A DNA stretch of 18,615 nt from Vulcanimicrobiota bacterium (GTDB lineage Bacteria; Vulcanimicrobiota; Vulcanimicrobiia; Vulcanimicrobiales; Vulcanimicrobiaceae), in assembly GCA_027306845.1 (NCBI GenBank), contig DAHUYY010000013.1, positions 270 to 18,884 of the forward strand. Reading direction: 5' to 3'. Position numbers and translations under genes: made by a program. Positions 7,391 to 15,180 of the stretch are shown piece by piece. Positions within the stretch are counted from its first letter, which is position 1. The number at the start of each line of letters is the position of its first letter. The notes under the pieces were generated by a model that ran no database searches, was not told where the DNA came from, and worked only from the letters and a program-made list of their open reading frames with translations.

Positions 7391-8610
7391 TGTACCCGGT
7401 CGAGCGAGCGCAGGAAGCGCTGGCGCAATTCGGTATCCGACAGGTCGACATTTGGCTCGACGGGGATGCCGGTGCGCTGCCGATTCTTGCTGCGCGCGCG
7501 ACCACCGAAGAAGAGAGCGCCCTCGGTTCCTCGCCGGCAGAGATTCGCGAGCGGATAACGGCGGCGATTCCCGTTTTCGCAGGAGAACGGTTAGGGATGC
7601 CGTTGATCGGCCCGAACGGCGCGTTCGGATATATCGAATTTTTCAGCCCGCAAAAAATTTCGCTCGGCGTCGCCGCACAGTTGGAGGCATGGAGCGACGA
7701 CGTTGCGCTCGCCATTTCAACGCAGCGCGCCGCCCACGACTTGGAATCTCCTTCGCGAGGATCGATTCTGATCGCCGACGATGACGCGAATATCCGGCGT
7801 CTGCTGCTCGCACTCTTGACGCGACGTGGATTTCGCGCATCTGCGGTGGGGAATGGTGCCGACGCCTTCGAGCGAGCCGTCGAGGATCGCCCCGATCTCA
7901 TCCTCCTCGACTACCGCATGCCGATTCTGAATGGACGCGATACGGCGTTGCGATTACGAGCCGATCCGCGCACGCACGATATCCCGATCGTGATGGTGAC
8001 CGCGCAGAGCGGAACCGAAGAGAAGGTTGCGGCGCTGGAGGCCGGCGCTCAGGACTACGTTACGAAGCCGTTCGAACCGGAGGAGCTCGTCGCGCGCATT
8101 GCGGGACATCTGCGCTGGCGCACGTTCCTCGCCGAACCCGCGGCCCCACAAAAAGCAGCGCCGGCGCCGAGCCCTCCGGCAAGCCCATCCCCGACGGCGG
8201 CTCCTTCGCCCCCGGTCTCCGGCGGAGAAGACGCCGGTTGGATCGCCGCTACCCACGCCGAACAGCTTGGCCGTTTTAGCGAGGCCCTCGATCGCTATCT
8301 CGAGGAGGCGGAGCGCGCCGAGTGCCAGATGCAGTACGCGCGCGCCGCGATAGCTTTTCGTAGCGCCTCGGCGATGGCCGGACGACAGCAACAACCGGAC
8401 CTGTCAAATAAGTTATTGCGGCTCGCCGGTAAAATGTATTTGCAGTTAGCCGAAGATTCGAAGCACGGAAGCGATATATCGGATGCTTACGTCAACGCGG
8501 CAAAGTGCTTTTTGCTCGCCGGAAACTTACAGCTCGCAAAAAAATCGGTTTCGATTGCCGAATCGATGACGTCGGTGATCGCCGACGACCGTCCATCGTC
8601 GATCACGTAG
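7390..8610 (+). CDS. GAF-like / response-receiver / helical-repeat regulatory protein
   Basis: This 406-residue cytoplasmic protein has three parts. Residues 1-115 look like a small GAF-type sensor domain. Residues 125-245 are a full receiver domain: acidic triad D130-D132 in LIADDDANIRR, phosphoacceptor D174 in LLDYRMP, T204 in VMVTAQS and K226 in YVTKPF. A Pro/Ala/Ser linker (250-280) follows, then a helical, TPR-like region (285-395) with EAL-DRYLEEAERA and ARAAIAFRSASAMAG helices. There is no DNA-binding domain, GGDEF or EAL output. It sits in the operon between the outer-membrane barrel and pelF, where a signal-receiving component such as PelD might be expected. The helical part may dock onto PelG or PelF, which is a guess. 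The start overlaps the preceding stop by one base. Confidence 0.85.
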   Translation: MYPVERAQEALAQFGIRQVDIWLDGDAGALPILAARATTEEESALGSSPAEIRERITAAIPVFAGERLGMPLIGPNGAFGYIEFFSPQKISLGVAAQLEAWSDDVALAISTQRAAHDLESPSRGSILIADDDANIRRLLLALLTRRGFRASAVGNGADAFERAVEDRPDLILLDYRMPILNGRDTALRLRADPRTHDIPIVMVTAQSGTEEKVAALEAGAQDYVTKPFEPEELVARIAGHLRWRTFLAEPAAPQKAAPAPSPPASPSPTAAPSPPVSGGEDAGWIAATHAEQLGRFSEALDRYLEEAERAECQMQYARAAIAFRSASAMAGRQQQPDLSNKLLRLAGKMYLQLAEDSKHGSDISDAYVNAAKCFLLAGNLQLAKKSVSIAESMTSVIADDRPSSIT

Positions 8611-8613
8611 CCC

Positions 8614-10071
8614 GTGCAGTCGCTCCTCCTGACCGAAGGGACCTATCCGTACGTTCGCGGTGGCGTCTCGACGTGGTGCCACACGTTCATTTCCGGGTTG
8701 TCGGAGGTCCAGTTTACGGTGTATGCGCTCGTCGGAAACCCGTCGAGCGATGTTGAATATGTGTTGCCGCCGAACGTCGTTCGCACGATTGCGATGCCGC
8801 TTTGGGGCCACGAACGGCTAGATGAATATAGCGGAGGCGATCTTCAGTCGGAAGGGCGGCGCGATGTGCGCGCGCTGCGTCAGGAGTTCGTTCCGCTCTT
8901 TTCAACTTTTCTCGACGAAATATCACGTGGAATGGAGAGCGCTCAACCACAACGGTTGGTCGACGCGATCGGGCAACTCTATCTATATTTCCGACGACAT
9001 GATTACGACTGGACGATGCGGCGTGAAGAAGTGTGGAATGTCACATTGGCGCAATTTCGGTCTAGAGATTGGCACGACATGTTTATGTCGGCGTTAGAGG
9101 CGATCTAGCTAACTCGTTCGTTTTATCGTTATCTCGCGCCGCTCGCCGTAGCAATTCCGCCGAGCGACATCGTTCACGTCACTGCCGCAGGCCTGTGCGG
9201 CTTAGTCGCCATTGCCGCAAAGAGCGCATTGGGGTACCCGGTGATATTAACCGAGCACGGCGTCTATTTGCGCGAACGGGTGCTCGAGCTCGCACGCGCC
9301 GGAGTGCCGTTTTCGGATCGAACGATCAAGAAAAATCTTTTTTCGGCGGTTGCAAGGGCAACCTATGCCGTCGCCGATATCATCGCCCCCGTCTGTAGCT
9401 ACAACGCCACGTGGGAGCGTTTTTACGGCGTTCCGGACGATCGCATCATGGTAATCTATAACGGCGTCGACGAGCGACGTTTCGACGATCGCAATTTCCG
9501 CCCGGAGCGACCGACGGTGACCGCGATGGTGCGCATCGATCCGCTCAAAGATATCGAGACGCTTGTTGCGAGCGCCCCCTTCGTGCGAGAACGCTTTCCC
9601 GATGTCGTGTTTGATATTTGGGGACCGATTCACGATGAGGCGTATAACCGCCAGGTCGTGGAACTGGTCGGGGTGCTCGGGCTCGAAGAGTGCGTTCGTT
9701 TTCGGGGGTCGACCTCCGACCCGGCTGCGGCGTATGCCGAGGCGAGCGTTGTCGCGCTCTCATCGATCTCCGAAGGCTTTCCGTATTCGGTCATCGAGGC
9801 AATGATGTGCGCCAAGCCGGTCGTCGCAACCGACGTCGGTGGAGCGCGCGAAGCGATCGGCGAGTGCGGCACGGTCGTCCCTCCAAAACGTCCGCAAAGG
9901 CTTGCCGAAGCGCTCTGCGATATGCTCGCTCGCCCTGAAGAGGCGGTTCTCGTGGGTAAGCGCGCGCGCGAGCGAGCACTCGAACTCTTTACCTTGAGCG
10001 GTTGTTTAGCGAGCTACCGCGCGCTCTACGCTGAGGTCGCATCGGCGGTTCCCGTGGGTGCCCGCGCGTGA
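8614..10071 (+). pseudogene. pelF: PelF-like glycosyltransferase interrupted by one in-frame TAG
   Basis: Read through the stop, the frame encodes about 485 residues, close to the roughly 500 of PelF, the cytosolic GT4-family enzyme that polymerises Pel from UDP-sugars. The N terminus SLLLTEGTYPYVRGGVSTW is a PelF hallmark, as is VILTEHGVYLRER. The C-terminal half carries VIYNGVDERRF, MVRIDPLKDIETL and the GT-B E-x7-E motif SEGFPYSVIEAMM (E387 and E395). A TAG at 9106-9108 ends the first part at 164 residues. The frame is the same on both sides, so no frameshift is needed, and the residues between the stop and VILTEHG still read as protein. No good restart exists after the stop; the first candidate is a TTG at 9229. 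The gene starts at GTG 8614 and overlaps pelG as GTGA. A recent mutation, a base-call error or readthrough are all possible. Confidence 0.85.
9106..9108 (+). other. In-frame amber codon inside pelF (codon 165)
   Basis: The codons around it read Leu-Glu-Ala-Ile-TAG-Leu-Thr-Arg-Ser-Phe. Single-base changes from CAG (Gln), TGG (Trp), AAG (Lys) or GAG (Glu) would all produce it. TAG is also the normal stop of kynU, the regulator gene and the EAL gene in this window, so a general reassignment of TAG is unlikely. Confidence 0.9.
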
Positions 10072-11678
10072 GCGACGACCGAGATGCATTCGAACCGTTC
10101 GAACGCCGCGAGCACGCAGTCGAGTCGGCGGCGCGCACGATCGTCGCGCTTTCACGGCGCGATCGCTTCGGCATCGGCTGGCGGCCAAAGGGAGTCGACG
10201 AGGTAGCGATCTTGTTGGAATCGCTGGGTTATAGCCCGGAGGTCGTCGCGGAGCTTTGGTATCCCGACCTCTTTGCGCTCGCTCGCGACGTCAGTACGGC
10301 GGTGAATCGATACGTAACCGACGAGGAACGCAGGGAGCCACCAACGCTTGACTGGTTCACCCAGACCTGCCGTGATTATGCCATCGGTTCGCTCTATTCG
10401 GCGCCGTGGATCGTCGCCGTCATCGGTTTAGCAATTTTTGGCGCCTCGCTCTGGTCGAGTCTCTCGACTCCGTTGCACTTGGCAACGGCGATCGCGCTCG
10501 GCGTCTATGCGGCACAAATCGTCAGCGGATTTTTCTCGCAGGGAATTGCGCGTCGGCTAACGTTTTATTTTTTACAGGCGAATGATTCCCTCATGGCATG
10601 GACCGTTCGGCGTTTTGTCGCAGCCGGGTTGCTAACGACCGCGGTCGTCTCGGCCGGCGTCTTTGCCGGGCTGGCCGCATTTGTCGGCTACTCCGATGCA
10701 TTGTTATCGGCGCTGTTTTGCGCGGGAACCGCGATTTTTCAACTCGCGCTCGCGCCGCTCTACACGTTACGGCGCTTTACCTGGATCGTCGCGTTGGCGA
10801 TCCTCGCAACGGCGATAACCGGAGGCACGTTCGTCTTTATCTTCCATCGGCACGTCGACGTGCCGTGGGAACCGGCGACGCTCGCCGTTGAAGTCGGGCT
10901 GCTTGGGGCGGCGATCCTTGCAAGCACGATGTCCTGGCTCGCTCGCCGTGCGGCGAGATCGGGAGCACCGGTTCCCCCAGCGCTCGATTCTATCGTACGA
11001 TCGACCTTTCCGTATGCGTTGTTTGGAGCGCTCTATTTTACCTCGATCCTTATCGATCGCATCGCTGCCGGGATCGCGGCCGCGAACGGACGCGGTTTCG
11101 CATACGCCTCGGCGTACGAACTCGGGGCCGATATCGCCTTGCTGGCGATTCTTCCGGTGGTCGTGGTCATCAACGTCATGCTCGAAGCATTGCCGCGCCG
11201 CATTCTCAAAGGCGCGGAGGGAGCGATTCGGGATTTGGAAAAATTCGATCGCTCGATGCTGCGCTTTTACGGATGGGGCATACTCGCCGTTGCTACGGCG
11301 ACGCTCTTCGCAGTACTCCTTGGCGAAGTCGTCGGCCCGCGCATGATCCTTTCGGCTCGCCTGGGAACGATCGGAGATGCCGCGCTCTCGCTCGCCGTGC
11401 TGCGCGTAGCAATTCCGGCCTACGGGCTCGTCATGCTCGGCCTTTTAAACACGCAGTTGCTCTTTTTTCTCAGTCGACCGAGGGCGCCGGTGATCGGTAC
11501 GGCTGCCGGCACGATCGCGGCGCTCGCAACGTGCGGTTGGGCGCTCGCAGTGCACCTGTCGGCGGAGGCGATGGTCGGCGGGCTATTGGCTTCGGCTCTC
11601 ACCTTCACGGCGATCACAACGGTGGCGGCGGTGCGAACGATGCGCCGTTTCTCGTATTCGTATTACGCGGCGTATTAA
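10068..11678 (+). CDS. pelG: PelG-like exopolysaccharide flippase with N-terminal extension
   Basis: The 536-residue protein is a polytopic membrane protein with about 12 predicted hydrophobic helices from residue 105 onward. It belongs to the MATE/MVF/polysaccharide-flippase type transporters of which PelG is a member. CRDYAIGSLYSAPWIVAVIG (101-120) matches the first-helix entry of PelG (a tyrosine- and glycine-rich stretch followed by an SxPW motif). SAYELGADIALLAILPVVVV resembles its central region. PelG would move the growing chain made by PelF across the inner membrane. The usual PelG is about 450 residues and starts almost at the first helix; here about 100 extra soluble, charged residues precede it. 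The GTG start overlaps the pelF stop (GTGA). The TAA lies in a TTAA shared with the convergent SRPBCC gene. Confidence 0.78.
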   Translation: MSDDRDAFEPFERREHAVESAARTIVALSRRDRFGIGWRPKGVDEVAILLESLGYSPEVVAELWYPDLFALARDVSTAVNRYVTDEERREPPTLDWFTQTCRDYAIGSLYSAPWIVAVIGLAIFGASLWSSLSTPLHLATAIALGVYAAQIVSGFFSQGIARRLTFYFLQANDSLMAWTVRRFVAAGLLTTAVVSAGVFAGLAAFVGYSDALLSALFCAGTAIFQLALAPLYTLRRFTWIVALAILATAITGGTFVFIFHRHVDVPWEPATLAVEVGLLGAAILASTMSWLARRAARSGAPVPPALDSIVRSTFPYALFGALYFTSILIDRIAAGIAAANGRGFAYASAYELGADIALLAILPVVVVINVMLEALPRRILKGAEGAIRDLEKFDRSMLRFYGWGILAVATATLFAVLLGEVVGPRMILSARLGTIGDAALSLAVLRVAIPAYGLVMLGLLNTQLLFFLSRPRAPVIGTAAGTIAALATCGWALAVHLSAEAMVGGLLASALTFTAITTVAAVRTMRRFSYSYYAAY

Positions 11679-12148
11679 CGTCCGGCTCGTTTTGCCGCCT
11701 CTTCGGCACGATGTTGCGCTTCCATCGCCGTCCCGATCTCATCGAGAAAACGTTCGCCGGTCGCTTCGGCGACGCGCTTGCCGAGCACGTTATCGAAGGC
11801 CCTCCCGAGTGCGCCGAGCGGAGGTTCGTAACTTCCATGAAGTTCGAGTCGCGAACTTTCGTAGGTATCGCTGGCGCGTATGCTGAGCGATCCATGAAAG
11901 CTTGGGTAGATTCCGCCGACTTCGGGCTCCCACGATATCTCCCACGGCTCGTCAAAGTGCATCGGATCGTGGGCGACGGCGAACTGCATGGAAACTTCTT
12001 TGCCCAAATCGCGGTCGTGAAACGCAAGCGAGAGGCGCTGGGCGACAGGCTCTCCCGAATTGACGAGCGGTTGTAGGCGGTCGCGAAGGAGCTCTTTCGC
12101 TCGCGTATACGGGCAGGCGACCTGGCGTCGAATCTCGATCTCCGTCAT
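11675..12148 (-). CDS. SRPBCC-fold protein of unknown ligand
   Basis: The 157-residue product looks like a START/Bet v 1 (SRPBCC, polyketide cyclase-type) ligand-binding protein. It opens with a beta strand (EIEIRRQVACPY), a helix (TRAKELLRDRLQPLV) and a series of beta strands, and ends with a long helix (LGRAFDNVLGKRVAEATGERFLDEIGTAM), the order typical of the fold. The central strands contain ISWEPEVGGIYPSFHGSLSI and SRLELHGSYEPPLG. No catalytic residues can be assigned. A GAGGAGG ribosome site lies about 11 bases before the ATG. It is 63 bases downstream of the EAL gene on the same strand and probably shares its transcript. Its stop shares a TTAA with the convergent pelG stop, leaving no room for a terminator between them. 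Confidence 0.7.
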   Translation of the reverse strand: MTEIEIRRQVACPYTRAKELLRDRLQPLVNSGEPVAQRLSLAFHDRDLGKEVSMQFAVAHDPMHFDEPWEISWEPEVGGIYPSFHGSLSIRASDTYESSRLELHGSYEPPLGALGRAFDNVLGKRVAEATGERFLDEIGTAMEAQHRAEEAAKRAGR

Positions 12149-12211
12149 CTTCGGTTCATCCTCCTCGTGGACCGCTGCGCGATCCTCGCTGCCGAGCTCT
12201 CGTTTGAGATG

Positions 12212-14272
12212 CTATTCCCTCGATGTCCAATGCTCGTGAAGCTCTTTCATTACCTCTTCGCGCGCTCGCCGATAGCGCTCGTGGTTCGCCCCGTGCCCCG
12301 CTTCGGCACGGGTTCGCGCGAGGAGGCTTTCGAGGCGGGCATCTGTCGCTGCGTGCTTGCGCCGATAGCGCTCGATAACGCTGTCTCCACGGGTAAATTC
12401 GGCGAGCATGTTCGGCCAGCGAGCGAGCTCGGCGAGCTGGAGATCCCACAGAAGAAAACCGGCCATAGCGCCGAGCGCGGTTTGCGGCGTGTGCGGATCG
12501 ATCTCGTGTTGGAAATCGGCATGCCATCGTAGCAGATCGGCGGCCGGCATGGGGCGCGCTATACCGTAGCCTTGCCCTCGGTCCGCCCCGAGAATCGTCG
12601 CCGCTTCAATCGTTCCACGATTCTCGAGTCCCTCGACCGTGACGGGAATATCGAGCGCATGCGCGAGGCGCGTGAGATGCAAGATAAATTCGAGCGCTCG
12701 CTGCGGATGCTGTTGCGTGCCCTCCACCAGGGCCTGATCGATTTTAACGCCATCAAAGGGATAACGGTCGAGACGAACGAGCGAACTATGGGCCGATCCG
12801 AGATCGTCCTGCTCGATCTCGATACCCTCGCTTTGGAGTTGCGCGATCAGCTGCTCGTGTCGAGTCAGGTCGGCGACATCTTCCGGCGTTTCGAGCATCT
12901 CAAGTGTGAGTCGCTCCGGGGCGAGGTTGTTCTCGCTTAGAATAGCGAAGAGGACCTCGCGATACCGAAGATCGGCGAGCGCCGGCGCCGGAATATTTAC
13001 GGCGATGTTGGTGCGAAGCCCCGCGCGTTCGAGCATCGTGCAATCGCGACAAGCAGTGCGAAGCACCGTTTCAAAAAGTTGAAGAAGATCGGACTCGCCG
13101 AGCGCGGGGAGGAAGCGCTGCGCGGGGATCATCTCGCCGCGCTCGTCGATGAGGCGCGCGAGAGCCTCGACTTTTACTAACGTACTATCGCGCAGTTCGA
13201 CGATCGGTTGATAGAGCACGGCGACGCTCTGCATATCGAGGAGTCGACGGTAACCGGCGCTCTCGATCATCGGGACGATCGGCGAGCGAATGCGCCGTGC
13301 GACTTCCCGCCCGAGCACGAGTTGTAGGTGGATGAGAAACTTCTCGATTCGATTGCTGGCGAAGAATCCCGGATAGTTGCTGTAGAGCATAAGAAGTGCG
13401 ATCGTGCGCCCCGATTCATCGAGGAGCGGAATCGCCGCACCCGATCGGAAGCCCAGCTCGCCGGAGGTCGAACGCCACGGCGTTCGATCCTCGCCGGTCA
13501 TCCACGCGTGGGCAACGACGATCTCGGCGCTTCGCCAGGCGCGGCCGCCGGGGCCACGCCCGGCCGGACGATTTGCAGCGATATGAATTTTGGGGATCTC
13601 CCCCAGTTCCATCGCCTCGTGATAGCGTCGGCCAAGCCCAAAGGTTGCTTCGACCTGGAGCTCTCCCGTGCTGTCCGAACGAAGAAACATTCCGGCGAGC
13701 AAGCCTTCGATCGAACTCATTGCCTCGAAAGCTCCGCGAATGAGATCGGCGAGGTTCGCCGCACTGCTGATGCCGCGATCGATCTGCGTGATCGTTGCGG
13801 TAAGGCTTCTACCGACGGTGCCGTAGCTCTCGGCCTGCTCGCGAATATCGAGCAAGATGCGTTGGTGCAGGGCGCGCTCGATGCGTGCGGAGCGTTCGAT
13901 CGGCAGGTCGGCGAGGCGTTCTGCGATCTGCTCTTCGACGACCGAGTAGGCATGGGCGAGCCACTGCGGGCCAAGACCTACGAGCGCGTGAACCGAGCCG
14001 ACCCGTCGTGCATGCTCGGCGTGTCGTGTAAAGTCGAGCTCCGGTTCGAGCAAGAGGGCAAGATACTCCACGAGCCGCCCCTGCAGATGCGCAAATTCCT
14101 CGCCGCTGAGTCGGTCGAGTATATCGGCGACCGGGCCGCAATGGCGAACGCGCGCAAACGTATGCTCGACGATCTCGCCTAAGGTTCGCTCGTCGAATAC
14201 GGCAAGCTCGGCGAGCGCCGCAGCAGCCTTCGGGCCGTATGCAACCGAGGAGCCTCCCTCCGGCAAATTCAC
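12212..14272 (-). CDS. Globin-coupled GAF/EAL protein, probable c-di-GMP phosphodiesterase
   Basis: From the GTG at 14272 this is 686 residues; an ATG at 14311 would add 13. I prefer the GTG because AGGGAGG lies 5 bases before it while the ATG has none. Residues 17-150 resemble a globin-coupled sensor: RRVGSVHALVGLGPQWLAHAY matches the F-helix consensus of HemAT/DosC-type globins and makes H95 the likely proximal heme ligand. Residues about 170-330 look like a GAF domain. The EAL domain (about 350-585) keeps the catalytic residues E369 (VEALAR), N426, E458, D489-D490 (QDDLGSAHSSL), K510 (VKID), E547 (VEGLEN) and Q567 (QGYGIARP), so it should hydrolyse c-di-GMP. A helical tail follows. An oxygen- or gas-responsive PDE is the expected role, and it converges on the Pel-like operon. 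Confidence 0.85.
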   Translation of the reverse strand: MNLPEGGSSVAYGPKAAAALAELAVFDERTLGEIVEHTFARVRHCGPVADILDRLSGEEFAHLQGRLVEYLALLLEPELDFTRHAEHARRVGSVHALVGLGPQWLAHAYSVVEEQIAERLADLPIERSARIERALHQRILLDIREQAESYGTVGRSLTATITQIDRGISSAANLADLIRGAFEAMSSIEGLLAGMFLRSDSTGELQVEATFGLGRRYHEAMELGEIPKIHIAANRPAGRGPGGRAWRSAEIVVAHAWMTGEDRTPWRSTSGELGFRSGAAIPLLDESGRTIALLMLYSNYPGFFASNRIEKFLIHLQLVLGREVARRIRSPIVPMIESAGYRRLLDMQSVAVLYQPIVELRDSTLVKVEALARLIDERGEMIPAQRFLPALGESDLLQLFETVLRTACRDCTMLERAGLRTNIAVNIPAPALADLRYREVLFAILSENNLAPERLTLEMLETPEDVADLTRHEQLIAQLQSEGIEIEQDDLGSAHSSLVRLDRYPFDGVKIDQALVEGTQQHPQRALEFILHLTRLAHALDIPVTVEGLENRGTIEAATILGADRGQGYGIARPMPAADLLRWHADFQHEIDPHTPQTALGAMAGFLLWDLQLAELARWPNMLAEFTRGDSVIERYRRKHAATDARLESLLARTRAEAGHGANHERYRRAREEVMKELHEHWTSRE

Positions 14273-14277
14273 GAGCG

Positions 14278-14284
14278 CCTCCCT
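14278..14284 (-). promoter_or_regulatory. Shine-Dalgarno sequence deciding the start of the globin/EAL gene
   Basis: On the minus strand this reads AGGGAGG, five bases before a GTG at 14272-14270. The upstream ATG at 14311 has no purine-rich site in front of it. Confidence 0.6.
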
Positions 14285-14365
14285 GCCTGCGTGCGTCCCC
14301 CTGGGTTGCATGCTAGCACACGATGGGCTCGTTTCCCTTCGCGCGGCGCGCCGACTCGTCCGTGC

Positions 14366-14851
14366 TTAGAGTCTCGCAGCGGCCTTTTTTGCAAGCGCGA
14401 GGAGCCGCGGGTCGGCATATCGCGGGGCGATCTGCTTCTTAAAAGTTAAAGAAATCCAGAGAATATAACTCCCCTTCAAGACCTCCAAGTTCCCACCCCC
14501 GGCATAAAATGCGCCATCGCCGATGCCGGCGTACGATATCGTCGGCCACCATTGTTTTTGGTCCGACGCGAATCGAGCGCGCGCCGATGCGTACGACTGA
14601 ACGTGCGCGTCGAGTTCCCCAACCGTGGTGAGGTAGCGACAGAGCACCAGGGGGCCGACGGGCCGGCCGCCGCCGAGCGAGGCGTCCACGATATGCGCGG
14701 CGGCGAAGCCGGGCGGTGCCGGCACCCCGAGCGCGGCGCTCGCATCGGCACGGGTGACGATCGCGCACGGGTTGATGGGGCGGATTGCCGCGCGTGCCTG
14801 CGCTGCTCCCAGGGCGGCGGCGGCGAAGGCGAGCAAGAGTACGCGTTTCAT
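14366..14851 (-). CDS. Secreted protein of unknown function (DUF3558-like by eye)
   Basis: The 161-residue protein starts with a clear signal peptide (MKRVLLLAFAAAALGAAQARA, cleavage after ARA). The mature part opens with INPCAIVTRADASAALGVPA. That pattern, an early NPC followed by an ala-rich helix and ALG, resembles DUF3558-type and related small secreted proteins. Later parts include PLVLCRYLTT, giving a second Cys that could pair with the first, and YAGIGDGAFYAGGGNLEVLKG, a beta-hairpin-like segment seen in the same group. The start is fixed by CGGAGG seven bases before the ATG; upstream codons in this frame are only the antisense of the tRNA. It lies 54 to 93 bases upstream of the globin/EAL gene on the same strand and could be co-transcribed. 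Function is unknown. Confidence 0.75.
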   Translation of the reverse strand: MKRVLLLAFAAAALGAAQARAAIRPINPCAIVTRADASAALGVPAPPGFAAAHIVDASLGGGRPVGPLVLCRYLTTVGELDAHVQSYASARARFASDQKQWWPTISYAGIGDGAFYAGGGNLEVLKGSYILWISLTFKKQIAPRYADPRLLALAKKAAARL

Positions 14852-14964
14852 GGTCGTTCCTCCGAAAACTCGCGATAGAAATGCGGCCTCACCACTTCGC
14901 CATCGAGCCGGGCCTCTCCGGCGGGGGTGTTCGGAAGAATGCGGAAGAAGCGGACGGCCGAGAC
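14852..14964. other. Intergenic region between secreted-protein gene and tRNA-Ser
   Basis: This 113-base divergent gap carries the minus-strand CGGAGG ribosome site of the secreted-protein gene at its left end and must hold promoters for that gene and the tRNA. I saw no convincing promoter boxes, repeats or small genes. Confidence 0.4.
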
Positions 14965-15054
14965 GGAGAGATGGCAGAGCGGTTGAATGCGGCGGTCTTG
15001 AAAACCGCTGAACCCTCACGGGTTCCGTGGGTTCGAATCCCACTCTCTCCTCCA
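14965..15054 (+). tRNA. tRNA-Ser (anticodon UGA)
   Basis: It folds as a class II tRNA. The acceptor stem GGAGAGA (14965-14971) pairs fully with TCTCTCC (15044-15050). The D arm is GCA/TGC. The anticodon stem GCGGT/ACCGC encloses loop CTTGAAA with anticodon TGA at 14999-15001. A long variable arm AACCC-TCAC-GGGTT (15011-15024) is the serine type. The T arm is GTGGG-TTCGAAT-CCCAC. CCA is encoded at 15052-15054. The discriminator base at 15051 is T, whereas G is usual for bacterial serine tRNAs. It reads UCA and related serine codons. Confidence 0.97.
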
Positions 15055-15177
15055 GCCTCGACGCCGGACTCGACCGCCCGCCGTGTCGTGCGGGTGCGAG
15101 GGCGGAGCGTCGCGAAGCGCTCGCTTGTTAGGTGCGCCTACTTCCCGGTAGGATCCCGTCAACCGAGGTGCAGAGAA
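15055..15177 (+). promoter_or_regulatory. Flagellin leader with possible hairpins
   Basis: This 123-base stretch between the tRNA and the flagellin start contains several short inverted repeats. CCGCCC (15075-15080) can pair with GGGCGG (15099-15104), GAGCG (15104-15108) with CGCTC (15117-15121), and CCTAC (15137-15141) with GTAGG (15148-15152). None is followed by a T-run, so a classical terminator for the tRNA is not evident. I found no sigma-28 type promoter. Any regulatory role is speculative. Confidence 0.3.
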
Positions 15178-15180
15178 CTG
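15165..15180 (+). promoter_or_regulatory. Ribosome binding site and CTG start of flagellin
   Basis: GAGGTG at 15165-15170 matches the anti-Shine-Dalgarno sequence of 16S rRNA and stands seven bases before CTG at 15178-15180. The codons that follow (Ser-Asp-Phe-Ser-Ile-Ala-Ser-Asn) are where a flagellin N terminus should begin. No ATG, GTG or TTG lies near this site in frame. Confidence 0.65.

Noticed and set aside
8614..10071. Frameshift or two independent genes in the pelF region
   Set aside because: Both halves are in the same frame and the codons between TAG and 9229 still read as PelF-like protein, so one nonsense codon explains it. No ribosome site precedes the TTG at 9229.
13328..14182. 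284-codon plus-strand open frame opposite the globin/EAL gene
   Set aside because: It is fully antisense to a protein with clear globin and EAL motifs and shows no family signature of its own.
14965..15054. tRNA as a possible suppressor of the pelF TAG
   Set aside because: The anticodon is UGA, which reads UCA serine codons and not UAG.
15100..15170. Possible c-di-GMP (GEMM) riboswitch ahead of flagellin
   Set aside because: A GGTAG...ACCGA pattern is loosely similar to the end of that riboswitch, but the conserved core with its GCAAA segments is absent.
14785..15177. Upstream extension of the flagellin reading frame from a TTG at 14785
   Set aside because: It runs through the antisense of the secreted-protein gene and straight through tRNA-Ser; the residues around 14971-15050 are the familiar spurious translation of a serine tRNA.
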